Part shown: positions 36,947-43,887 of the stretch, in pieces
Position numbering within the stretch: position 1 is the first letter of the stretch
Layout of the letters: each line of letters opens with the position of its first letter
Assembly (NCBI RefSeq): GCF_009469765.1
Contig: NZ_SSSQ01000004.1
Span: forward strand, 292,452-356,451
Source of the DNA: Dechloromonas hortensis
GTDB lineage: Bacteria > Pseudomonadota > Gammaproteobacteria > Burkholderiales > Rhodocyclaceae
Length of the DNA stretch: 64,000 nucleotides
Direction of reading: 5' to 3'
Program-made: the position numbers and the translations under genes
Notes under the pieces: model-generated
The model's database searches: none
Told to the model about the DNA's origin: nothing
The model's input: only the letters and a program-made list of their open reading frames with translations

Positions 36947-37747
36947 TCAGGCCGCGATCTTTTCAACGTGCGCCTGCTTTTCGTAGAGGAACTCGAGGAC
37001 GGCAGCGCGGCAGTCGATGTAGGCCGGATCGTGAGCCAGCGTCAGGCGGTCGCGCGGGCGTGGCAGATTGACTTCGAGGATCTCGCCGATGGTCGCCGCC
37101 GGTCCGTTGGTCATCATCACGATGCGGTCGGAGAGCAGCACGGCCTCGTCGACATCGTGGGTGACCATGACCGTCGTCGCCTTGGTCGCCTCGCAGATCT
37201 TCATCAGCTCATCCTGCAGCTTGGCGCGGGTCAGCGCGTCGAGGGCGCCGAACGGCTCGTCCATCAGCAGCACCTTCGGCTGCATCGACAGGGCGCGGGC
37301 GATGCCGACGCGCTGCTTCATGCCGCCGGAGATTTCATGCGGATACTTGCTGCTGGCGTGGTCGAGGCCGACCAGGTTGATCGCCGCCGCCGTCCGTTCC
37401 TTCAGCTTCGCCTTGCCCTCCTTCTGGCCAAAAACCCGTTCGACGGCGAGATAGACGTTCTCGAAGCAGGTCAGCCAGGGCAGCAGGCTGTGGTTCTGGA
37501 AGACCACGGCGCGTTCCGGGCCGGGGCCGGCAATTTCGCGGCCGTCGCACAACAGCACGCCGTTGGTCGGCCGGGTCAGCCCGGCAATCAGGTTGAGCAA
37601 GGTCGATTTGCCGCAACCGGAGTGGCCGATCAGGGCGATGAACTCGCCTTGCTTGATGCCGAGGTCGATGTCGCGCAGGGCGACGAACTTGCCCTTCTTG
37701 GTATCGAAGGTCTGGCCGACTTTTTCAATGCTTACGAATTTTTCCAT
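36947..37747 (-). CDS. nrtD: Nitrate ABC transporter ATP-binding protein
   Basis: A 266-residue ABC ATPase of the nitrate/sulfonate/taurine importer group. Walker A is GHSGCGKST, signature ISGGMKQRVGIARAL, Walker B VLLMDEPFGALD, H-loop VMVTHDVDEA. It lacks the NrtA-like C-terminal extension of NrtC, so it is NrtD/NasD-like. ATG 37747 is preferred because GGAG is eight bases upstream; ATG 37753 in frame is also possible. It lies 14 bases after nrtB. Confidence 0.93.
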   Translation of the reverse strand: MEKFVSIEKVGQTFDTKKGKFVALRDIDLGIKQGEFIALIGHSGCGKSTLLNLIAGLTRPTNGVLLCDGREIAGPGPERAVVFQNHSLLPWLTCFENVYLAVERVFGQKEGKAKLKERTAAAINLVGLDHASSKYPHEISGGMKQRVGIARALSMQPKVLLMDEPFGALDALTRAKLQDELMKICEATKATTVMVTHDVDEAVLLSDRIVMMTNGPAATIGEILEVNLPRPRDRLTLAHDPAYIDCRAAVLEFLYEKQAHVEKIAA

Positions 37748-37761
37748 GATCATTGCTCCGC

Positions 37762-38718
37762 TCAGGACGATTCTTTGGTCAGTTTCTTGGCGAGCAGGAT
37801 CAGGCTTTGCTCGAGGATCAGGCCGACGATGCCGATGACGAAGATGGCGATGATGATGTGCTCGACCTTCAGGTTGTTCCATTCGTCCCACACCCAGAAA
37901 CCGATACCGACGCCGCCGGTCAGCATTTCGGCGGCGACGATGACCAGCCAGGCGGTGCCGATCGACAGCCGGATACCAGTCAGCATGTAGGGCAGCACGG
38001 CCGGGAACAGGATCTTGGTGACGACTTTCCACTCGGACAGCGCCAGCACGCGGGCGACATTGAGGTAATCCTGCGGCACGCGCTGGACACCCTGGGCGGT
38101 GTTCATGATCATCGGCCAGATCGAGCAGATGAAGATGGTGTAGGTCGCCGCCGGGTCGGCCTTCTTGAAGACCAGCAGACCGATCGGGAGCCAGGCCAGC
38201 GGTGAGACCGGGCGCAGCAGGCTGATGATCGGGTTGATCATGGCCGACAGGAAAGCCGAGCGGCCAAGGATGAAGCCGAGCGGAATGCCGACCAGCGCCG
38301 CGAAGCCAAAGCCGATACCGACCCGTTGCAGCGAGGACAGGATGTTCCAGCCGATGCCCTGGTCGTTCGGCCCGTTACGGTAGAAGGGGTCGGCGAACAG
38401 CGTTACGGCGGCGTCCCAGGTCTGGACCGGGCCGGGAATGCTGCCGCCCTTGTGGGTGGCGACATACCAGATGCCGATCAGGATCAGCATGCCGAGGGTG
38501 GGCGGCAGCACGGCACGCAAGAAGGTGTTGAACTTCTCGCCGAACGGCACGCCGCTCGGCAGGGCTGCTGTTTTTTCCATCTTTTTTTCCTTGGCCGGCT
38601 CTGCGACAACTTCCGCGACCGGCTGGCTGGTTATGCTGTCCCCCAGGGGGACTTCCTTCGGGTCGCGGTCGACCGGCTGTTCAAGGCCAAAATCTCCGCT
38701 CATCGTCGTGGCGCTCAT
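37762..38718 (-). CDS. nrtB: Nitrate ABC transporter permease
   Basis: A 318-residue BPD-type permease with about six membrane segments and an unusual soluble N-terminal extension of 60 residues rich in Glu/Pro/Lys. The EAA-like loop is LNVARVLALSEWKVVTKILFP. The order of genes (binding protein, permease, ATPase) matches nrt/nasFED systems. It is separated from nrtA by a strong hairpin, which may make nrtA mRNA more abundant. Confidence 0.93.
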   Translation of the reverse strand: MSATTMSGDFGLEQPVDRDPKEVPLGDSITSQPVAEVVAEPAKEKKMEKTAALPSGVPFGEKFNTFLRAVLPPTLGMLILIGIWYVATHKGGSIPGPVQTWDAAVTLFADPFYRNGPNDQGIGWNILSSLQRVGIGFGFAALVGIPLGFILGRSAFLSAMINPIISLLRPVSPLAWLPIGLLVFKKADPAATYTIFICSIWPMIMNTAQGVQRVPQDYLNVARVLALSEWKVVTKILFPAVLPYMLTGIRLSIGTAWLVIVAAEMLTGGVGIGFWVWDEWNNLKVEHIIIAIFVIGIVGLILEQSLILLAKKLTKESS

Positions 38719-38734
38719 CGTTTTCTCCAGGCTT

Positions 38735-38769
38735 GTCGCCGCCCCCGCCGCAGCGGGGAGCGGGGCGAC
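38735..38769 (-). terminator. Intercistronic hairpin nrtA-nrtB
   Basis: GTCGCC (38735-38740) and GGCGAC (38764-38769) close a very GC-rich stem with no T run. It is more likely an mRNA-stabilising or attenuating hairpin behind the binding-protein gene than a full terminator. Confidence 0.5.
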
Positions 38770-38781
38770 TCAATCGACCAA

Positions 38782-40047
38782 TCAGGCTTTGACCTTGAAA
38801 CCATCGGCGTACTTGGCCGGGTCCTTGCCATCCCAGACCACGCCATCGATCAACTTGTGGCTGCGCATCTCGCTCTTCGGCAAGGCGACGCCGGCGGCGG
38901 TGGCCCCCTGCTTGTAAATATCGATGCGATTGACCTGCTTGGCGATGGCCAGGTAATCCGGGTGGCTCTTCAACAGGCCCCAGCGCTTGTGCTGCGTCAT
39001 GAACCACATGCCGTCCGAGAGGTAGGGGAAATTCACCGCCCCCTCATTGAAGAACTTCATGTGGTTCTTGTCGTCCCAACTCTTGCCAAGGCCGTTCTGG
39101 TAACGGCCGAGCATGCGGGCGACGATGACCTCGGTGTCGGTATTGACGTAGGACTTCTGGGCGATGACTTCGGCCGTCTTCTGCTTGTTGGGCAGCGAGG
39201 CGTCGATCCACTTGCCGGCATCGAGGATGGCGGCGACCACGGCGCGCGCGGTGTTCGGGTTCTGCTTGACCCAGTCGGCGGTGGTGCCGAGCACCTTCTC
39301 GGGGTGATCGGTCCAGATATCCTGCGTCGTCGTCGCCGTGAAGCCGATGTTGTCCATGATGGCGCGGTTGTTCCACGGCTCGCCGACACAGTAGCCGTCC
39401 ATGTTGCCGACGCGCATGTTGGCGACCATCTGCGGTGGCGGCACGGTGATCGTCTTGACGTCCTTGAGCGGGTTGATACCCTGGGCGGCCAGCCAGTAGT
39501 ACAGCCACATGGCGTGGGTGCCGGTCGGGAAGGTCTGGGCGAAGGTGTATTCGCGCTCCTTCTTGGCGATCAGTTTGGCCAGGCTGGGGCCGTCGACCGC
39601 GCCCTTGTCCTTCATCTGGTTGGACAGGGTGATCGCCTGGCCGTTGGTGTTCAACGTCATCAGGTTGGCCATGTCCTTCTTCGGCCCGCCGATACCCATC
39701 TGCACACCGTAGATCAAGCCATACAGCACATGAGCGCAATCCAGTTCGCCGTTGACCAGCTTGTCGCGCACCGAGGCCCAGGAGGCTTCCTTGGTCGGGA
39801 TGATCTTGATGCCGTATTTCTCATCGAACTTGTTCACCGCAGCCATCACCACGGAGGCACAGTCGGTGAGTGGGATGAAGCCGATACGGACTTCCTTTTT
39901 TTCAGGGGCGTCCGAACCGGCGGCCCAGGCGCCGCTGCGAACGCCGGGGGGGACCATGGCCATCAATGAGGCTCCCATAGCGGTTGAGACGAAATCACGA
40001 CGTGAAAAGGCGGGTTTGCTGTCCGCGACCAGTTTCTTGTCTTCCAT
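38782..40047 (-). CDS. nrtA: Nitrate-binding protein, Tat-exported
   Basis: A 421-residue CmpA/NrtA-family solute-binding protein. The N-terminus carries a twin-arginine signal (SRRDFVSTAMGASLMA) with likely cleavage near AWAAGS. The mature part begins VRIGFIPLTDCASVVMA, the family hallmark, and has NGELDCAHVLYG and VGEPWNNRAI. It is first in the nrtABD operon behind a sigma-54 promoter and an attenuator leader. The Tat signal implies it binds nitrate in the periplasm; it is not the cytosolic NasS sensor. Confidence 0.94.
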   Translation of the reverse strand: MEDKKLVADSKPAFSRRDFVSTAMGASLMAMVPPGVRSGAWAAGSDAPEKKEVRIGFIPLTDCASVVMAAVNKFDEKYGIKIIPTKEASWASVRDKLVNGELDCAHVLYGLIYGVQMGIGGPKKDMANLMTLNTNGQAITLSNQMKDKGAVDGPSLAKLIAKKEREYTFAQTFPTGTHAMWLYYWLAAQGINPLKDVKTITVPPPQMVANMRVGNMDGYCVGEPWNNRAIMDNIGFTATTTQDIWTDHPEKVLGTTADWVKQNPNTARAVVAAILDAGKWIDASLPNKQKTAEVIAQKSYVNTDTEVIVARMLGRYQNGLGKSWDDKNHMKFFNEGAVNFPYLSDGMWFMTQHKRWGLLKSHPDYLAIAKQVNRIDIYKQGATAAGVALPKSEMRSHKLIDGVVWDGKDPAKYADGFKVKA

Positions 40048-40085
40048 TGCTTGCTCCTTGATTGCTTGAATCGAAAAAACAAAAT

Positions 40086-40129
40086 GGGCGTCACATCCCG
40101 GCTGCCGCTGGCAGCTTGGATGGACGCCC
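40086..40129 (-). terminator. Leader attenuator terminator before nrtA
   Basis: On the minus strand GGGCGTC (40129-40123) pairs with GACGCCC (40092-40086), with an inner GCTGCC/GGCAGC hairpin, followed by ATTTTGTTTTTT. This intrinsic terminator lies about 40 bases before the nrtA ATG and about 60 bases after the predicted start, so it must be read through to express nrtABD. Confidence 0.85.
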
Positions 40130-40136
40130 TTGTCCC

Positions 40137-40163
40137 GCGAGTCGGCTGGGGCTCGACTCTCGC
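40137..40163 (-). ncRNA. Second leader hairpin of nrtA
   Basis: GAGTCG/CGACTC stem, extended by GC/GC with a two-base bulge, and a nine-base loop; lies between the A1/G4 hexaloop hairpin and the terminator. Its loop is not a canonical ANTAR hexaloop. Confidence 0.5.
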
Positions 40164-40164
40164 C

Positions 40165-40180
40165 CGGTCGCCTTTGACCG
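40165..40180 (-). ncRNA. ANTAR-target-like hairpin, nrtA leader
   Basis: On the minus strand CGGTC-AAAGGC-GACCG: a five-pair stem with a hexaloop that has A at position 1 and G at position 4, the signature bound by ANTAR antiterminators. Confidence 0.7.
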
Positions 40181-40199
40181 TGCGTTATGTAAGGACTAT

Positions 40200-40215
40200 T
40201 GCAATGGCCGTGCCA
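40200..40215 (-). promoter_or_regulatory. Sigma-54 promoter of nrtA
   Basis: Minus strand TGGCACGGCCATTGCA matches the -24/-12 consensus TGGCAC-N5-TTGCA exactly. The predicted start is near 40190. Confidence 0.9.
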
Positions 40216-40218
40216 GGC

Positions 40219-40250
40219 ATAGTTAAAAGGTACTAATACCTTTTAACTAT
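40219..40250. promoter_or_regulatory. 32 bp perfect dyad abutting the nrtA promoter
   Basis: ATAGTTAAAAGGTA (40219-40232) and its exact complement TACCTTTTAACTAT (40237-40250) around CTAA. It lies three bases from the -24 element and has no T run, so it looks like an operator and not a terminator. Confidence 0.6.
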
Positions 40251-40304
40251 TTGGTTTTATGGGGATTTTTTTCTTGAGCGGCGCCAAAATTGCGCCAAAA
40301 GCGA

Positions 40305-40321
40305 TGCACTGTTGCAGTGCA
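40305..40321. promoter_or_regulatory. NtrC-like enhancer site of nrtA
   Basis: TGCACT-N5-AGTGCA is a perfect dyad matching the NtrC consensus. It starts 90 bases beyond the -24 element, a normal position for an NtrC enhancer; two GCGCCAAAA-type half sites lie between. Confidence 0.75.
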
Positions 40322-40354
40322 GCAGGCGAAAAGCCCGCACAATAACGGGGAGCT

Positions 40355-40930
40355 TTAGAGCAGCACCCGCGCCATGTCGATGACGTCGCGCGCCACTTTG
40401 GCCATCGTCTGGCCACGTTCCATCGCCAGCTTGCGCATGGCGTGATAAGCCGCATCCTCGTCGAGGCCGCGCGCTTTCATCAACACACCCTTGGCCTGGT
40501 CGACCAGTTTGCGGTCGGTCAGCTTCTTCGAGGTTTCTTCCAGTTCGCGGCGCAGGGCCTGCGTATCTTCGAAGCGGGCCCGCGCCACCTCGACGATGGG
40601 CTTGATCCGCTTCGGGTCGAGACCATCGACGATATAGGCCGAAACGCCCGCCTTGACGGCATCGCGGATGGTTTCCTGGCCATCTTCCTGGGTGAAGATG
40701 ACGACCGGGCGCGGCATGTCCTTGTTCATCGCCGCCAGGTGTTCCAGCGTGTCGCGGCTGGGGCTGTCGGTGTCGATCAGGATTACGTCCGGCTGCAGTT
40801 TTTCGACTTCGGCCGTCAGATTTTCGGAGCCGGCCAGGATGGCGGCCACCTGGTAACCGGCGAGCGCCAGCCCGGCGCAGATTTCTCCGGCCCGCGAACG
40901 GGATTCATCAATAACGAGTACGGTCAGCAT
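40355..40930 (-). CDS. nasT: ANTAR-domain antitermination regulator NasT
   Basis: A 191-residue protein: N-terminal receiver-like domain (residues 1-120, with VLVIDESRSRA and DVILIDTDSPSRD) and C-terminal ANTAR RNA-binding domain (about 130-190: LVDQAKGVLMKARGLDEDAAYHAMRKLA). This matches NasT, which binds two-hairpin leader RNAs and prevents termination of nitrate assimilation genes. Its usual inhibitor NasS is not next to it. Leaders with the matching hexaloops lie before nrtA, narK and nirB. It starts eight bases after cbiX. Confidence 0.92.
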   Translation of the reverse strand: MLTVLVIDESRSRAGEICAGLALAGYQVAAILAGSENLTAEVEKLQPDVILIDTDSPSRDTLEHLAAMNKDMPRPVVIFTQEDGQETIRDAVKAGVSAYIVDGLDPKRIKPIVEVARARFEDTQALRRELEETSKKLTDRKLVDQAKGVLMKARGLDEDAAYHAMRKLAMERGQTMAKVARDVIDMARVLL

Positions 40931-40938
40931 GCAGGAGA

Positions 40939-41319
40939 CTACGCAAGCTCCGTACCAGCCGATTTAAGCGCCGCATCAGCCATCGCCTGGACGACGATTT
41001 CGTTTTCGCCGATGGCGCCACCGAGCAGAAATTCGACTTCTGGATAGGTCGACCGCAGGGATTCGATCATCACCGGCACCTCGTTCTTCAAATGGCCGCC
41101 ACGGGCGATGAACATCGGCATGACCACCACTTTCCGCGCGCCGCCCTCGACCAGCGCGGTCGCGCAGTCGGTCAGGGTCGGCGTCATGAATTCGAGAAAG
41201 GCCAGCTCGACCGGCATATCGGCCACCCGCTGGCGGACCACGGCCTGGACGCGACGCATCGGGTTGGCCCATTCCGGATCACGGGCACCATGGGCAAAAA
41301 GAATGAGGGCTGTTTTCAT
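40939..41319 (-). CDS. cbiX: CbiX/SirB-type sirohydrochlorin chelatase
   Basis: A 126-residue single-domain class II chelatase. Metal-binding histidines are in LILFAHGARDPEW and ARGGHLKNEVP. Such proteins insert Fe or Co into sirohydrochlorin. Its place between the kinase fusion and nasT in the nitrite-assimilation island suggests it makes siroheme for NirB. It starts 10 bases after the kinase fusion ends. Confidence 0.88.
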   Translation of the reverse strand: MKTALILFAHGARDPEWANPMRRVQAVVRQRVADMPVELAFLEFMTPTLTDCATALVEGGARKVVVMPMFIARGGHLKNEVPVMIESLRSTYPEVEFLLGGAIGENEIVVQAMADAALKSAGTELA

Positions 41320-41329
41320 CGGGTGAACT

Positions 41330-43036
41330 CTACCGCAACAGAATTAACAGAAGCACAAAATTCAGCACTATTGACAGTGCCGCGACAATCTTCCACAGCT
41401 TCAGCGGATTGCGCTGGGCCAAGGCTTGCCGGCTCGGTGCGGCAAGCGGCCGGGTGGCGCCGCGCTCAAGGGCCAGGATAAATTCCTCGGCCGTCTCGAA
41501 ACGCTCTTTCGCCTCCTTGGACACCGCCTTGAGCAGGATGTTTTCCAGCCAGCCGGGAATTTCCGGCCGCCAGCGGGTCGGCCGCACCGGCTCGGTGAAT
41601 TTCGGCGTCTGGAAAGGCTCGATTTCGCCGTAGGGGTATTTGCGCGTCAGCAGGTGGTAGAGCACGACGCCGGCCGCGTAGAGATCATGGCCGGGCTGCG
41701 GTTCGGGCTTTTCGAACAGCTCGGGCGCCATGTAGGACGGCGTGCCGGCCTGGCCGATCGGTTCGTCGGCCTTGCGCTCGCCGAGGCTGATCGCGACACC
41801 GAGATCGAGAACGCGCAGGACGCCGTCCTGGCCGAGATGGATGTTGTCGGTCTTGATGTCGCGATGCACGATATCGAGCCGGTGCAGCGCTGCAATCGCC
41901 CGTAGCAGCGCGACGCCGAGGCGGACGACTTCGCCGGCCGGAAAATGCTGGCCGGAATCGAGCCGGGCCTGCAAGGTGGCGCCAGCATGCCAGGTCATCA
42001 GGTAATAGAGGCAACTGCGCTGCTCAGCCGGCACGACCTGCGGGAAAAACGGCGAAACGACGCGGCGGGCCCGCCATTCCTCCATCAGCAGCGCCGCCGT
42101 CGCCCCACTATCGCCTTCCATGCCCGGCTGCAGCGTCTTCAGCACCAGTTGCTGGCCGTTGCGCGGATTGCGCACGCGATAGAGCAGTGTTTCCCGTGCA
42201 TCGTGCAGCAGCTCTTCGACAATCAGGCCATCCAGTTCGTGGCCCGGCTTGAGGCGGTGCGGCAGCGGCAGGCTGGCCGCGCTCTCCAGACTGTCGCGCA
42301 GCCCGGCCGGCGGCAGGCCGAGGACATCGACGACCACCGCCGTCGCATTGTCGTGACCGCCGTGGGCCAGCGCCAGGCTGGTCAGCGCGGCGGCGGCAGC
42401 CTGCGGCTCGGGATGGTCGAGCAGCACATCGACCATCAGCGCATCGGGCAGGACACCCCAGACGCCGTCGGAAACCAGCAGAAAACGGTCGTCGACCGCC
42501 AGATCGCCATCGGCAAAGTCCATCAGGACGCGCGGGTCGAGCCCGATGGCGCGCGACAGCACGTTGTTCAGTTCCGGGTGTTCCCAGGTGTGATCGACCG
42601 TCAGGCAGAGCAGCCGCCCTTCCTGCAGGCGGTAGATGCGGCTGTCGCCGATATGCGCCGTGTAGTAGCGGCGACCGCGCAGGACCAGCGCCGACAGCGT
42701 CGTCGCCATCCCGGTCAGTTCGGCATTGCGCCCGGCTTCGGCGATCACCCAGCGGTTGAGCGCCGTGGTCACCGTTTCGATGGCGCGCGGCACGCCCCAG
42801 GTATCGGGCGTCGCGAAATAGTCGGCGAGCAGGCCGCGCACGGTGTATTCCGCCGCCTCGCGACCGCCCTTGTGGCCGCCGATGCCGTCGGCGACGGCGG
42901 CGATGACGCCCTTGTTTTCCAGCTCCAGGCCTTCCGGCGTCGCGTAGCCGCAATAGTCCTCGTTGCGTTCGCGCGGGCCGGTCAGCGAGGCATGGCCGAT
43001 GGCCAGGCGGAGGGCGTTTTTATCCGGATTTTTCAT
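41330..43036 (-). CDS. PP2C phosphatase / Ser-Thr kinase fusion with C-terminal TM
   Basis: A 568-residue bifunctional protein. Residues about 10-245 are a PP2C phosphatase with metal motifs RERNEDYCG, AVADGIGGHKGG, HIGDSRIY, LVSDGVW and GGHDNATAVV. Residues about 265-530 are a kinase: QLVLKTLQ lysine, catalytic loop VHRDIKTDN, DLG in place of DFG (VLDLGVA) and APE. A TM helix lies at about 547-566, so both domains are cytosolic and membrane-tethered. The glycine loop is poor. A related kinase lies between nirB and nasA in Pseudomonas (PA1782), supporting a link to nitrate assimilation; its target is unknown. Confidence 0.93.
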   Translation of the reverse strand: MKNPDKNALRLAIGHASLTGPRERNEDYCGYATPEGLELENKGVIAAVADGIGGHKGGREAAEYTVRGLLADYFATPDTWGVPRAIETVTTALNRWVIAEAGRNAELTGMATTLSALVLRGRRYYTAHIGDSRIYRLQEGRLLCLTVDHTWEHPELNNVLSRAIGLDPRVLMDFADGDLAVDDRFLLVSDGVWGVLPDALMVDVLLDHPEPQAAAAALTSLALAHGGHDNATAVVVDVLGLPPAGLRDSLESAASLPLPHRLKPGHELDGLIVEELLHDARETLLYRVRNPRNGQQLVLKTLQPGMEGDSGATAALLMEEWRARRVVSPFFPQVVPAEQRSCLYYLMTWHAGATLQARLDSGQHFPAGEVVRLGVALLRAIAALHRLDIVHRDIKTDNIHLGQDGVLRVLDLGVAISLGERKADEPIGQAGTPSYMAPELFEKPEPQPGHDLYAAGVVLYHLLTRKYPYGEIEPFQTPKFTEPVRPTRWRPEIPGWLENILLKAVSKEAKERFETAEEFILALERGATRPLAAPSRQALAQRNPLKLWKIVAALSIVLNFVLLLILLR

Positions 43037-43069
43037 GGAAGAGATACTACCGCCTGGCGCGGCCGGCGT

Positions 43070-43870
43070 TCAGCCGCGCATCAGTTGTTCGTAGCGCCCG
43101 GTCAGGCCATCCATGACCTCCAGGATGCGCTCGCTGGTCGTCGCCACATTGCGCTGGGCGATCGTCCGGTTGCTTTCCTGGCCGTTCAGCGCCTGGTCGA
43201 AGAACAGCCATTGCGTATTGGCCAGCCCCAGTTCGATGCGGATTTCCGGCGTATTTTCCGGCGCCGCATTCAGCTCGCCGAGGGCCGCGACGAAATCGCG
43301 GCGGGCTGCTTCCAGTTCCGCCTTCAAGGCTGGCGAACCGACGCCGGACTGCTCGAACATGAAGCATTTGGCCATCCGTTGCGACAACATGCGCTGACGC
43401 CCGGCCAGATTGACCAGATGCCCGGCATTGCCGCTCGCCTGCTTCTCGTACAAGCCGGTCAGGGCATGGGCCAGCCGCAGGGTCTTCTCCGACTCGGCGA
43501 GGACCAGCAGCAGGTTGTCGGCGGTGCGCGGCCGGCCGAGCAGTTCGCGGTAAAGCGCCCACTGCCGGTCGAGTTCGCCGAGATTGCTGCGAATCGCCTC
43601 GTTCGGCTGCAGCGTCGCCAGTTCGCGCAACTGCGTCTCGAACAGCCGGCGCGACTGGTCGAGCAGGCTGGCCGCCTTGTCCGGCATGACGGCCAGCACC
43701 TGCATCGCGAACGCCTTGGCCATCCGCTGCGACAGCATGCGCTGCCGCCCCGCCTTGTTGATCGCCGCCCCCAGGCCGAGGGCGGCGCCCGGCCGGGCCT
43801 CTTCGGCGGCACCGAGGGCGGGCAACAGCATGACGCCTGCGGTCAACCCGAGAAAATCCCGTCTTTTCAT
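43070..43870 (-). CDS. Tat-exported protein with two NarX/PilJ-type sensor modules
   Basis: A 266-residue protein with twin-arginine signal MKRRDFLGLTAGVMLLP and no other TM segment. It then has two copies of a PilJ N-terminal/NarX-type helical module: AGRQRMLSQRMAK occurs at residues 40-52 and again at 156-168. In NarX and NarQ this helix (P-box) binds nitrate or nitrite. ATG 43870 is used since it starts the signal; the longer reading overlaps the transporter gene. It lies 17 bases after the NarK-type gene and 33 bases before the phosphatase/kinase fusion, so it is probably a periplasmic nitrate/nitrite sensor or buffer for that unit. Confidence 0.88.
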   Translation of the reverse strand: MKRRDFLGLTAGVMLLPALGAAEEARPGAALGLGAAINKAGRQRMLSQRMAKAFAMQVLAVMPDKAASLLDQSRRLFETQLRELATLQPNEAIRSNLGELDRQWALYRELLGRPRTADNLLLVLAESEKTLRLAHALTGLYEKQASGNAGHLVNLAGRQRMLSQRMAKCFMFEQSGVGSPALKAELEAARRDFVAALGELNAAPENTPEIRIELGLANTQWLFFDQALNGQESNRTIAQRNVATTSERILEVMDGLTGRYEQLMRG

Positions 43871-43887
43871 CGCCCGCCCCCTATCGC

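Noticed and set aside
37753..38032. N-terminal extension of nrtD
   Set aside because: It overlaps nrtB in another frame and has arginine-rich shadow composition; ATG 37747 has a ribosome site.
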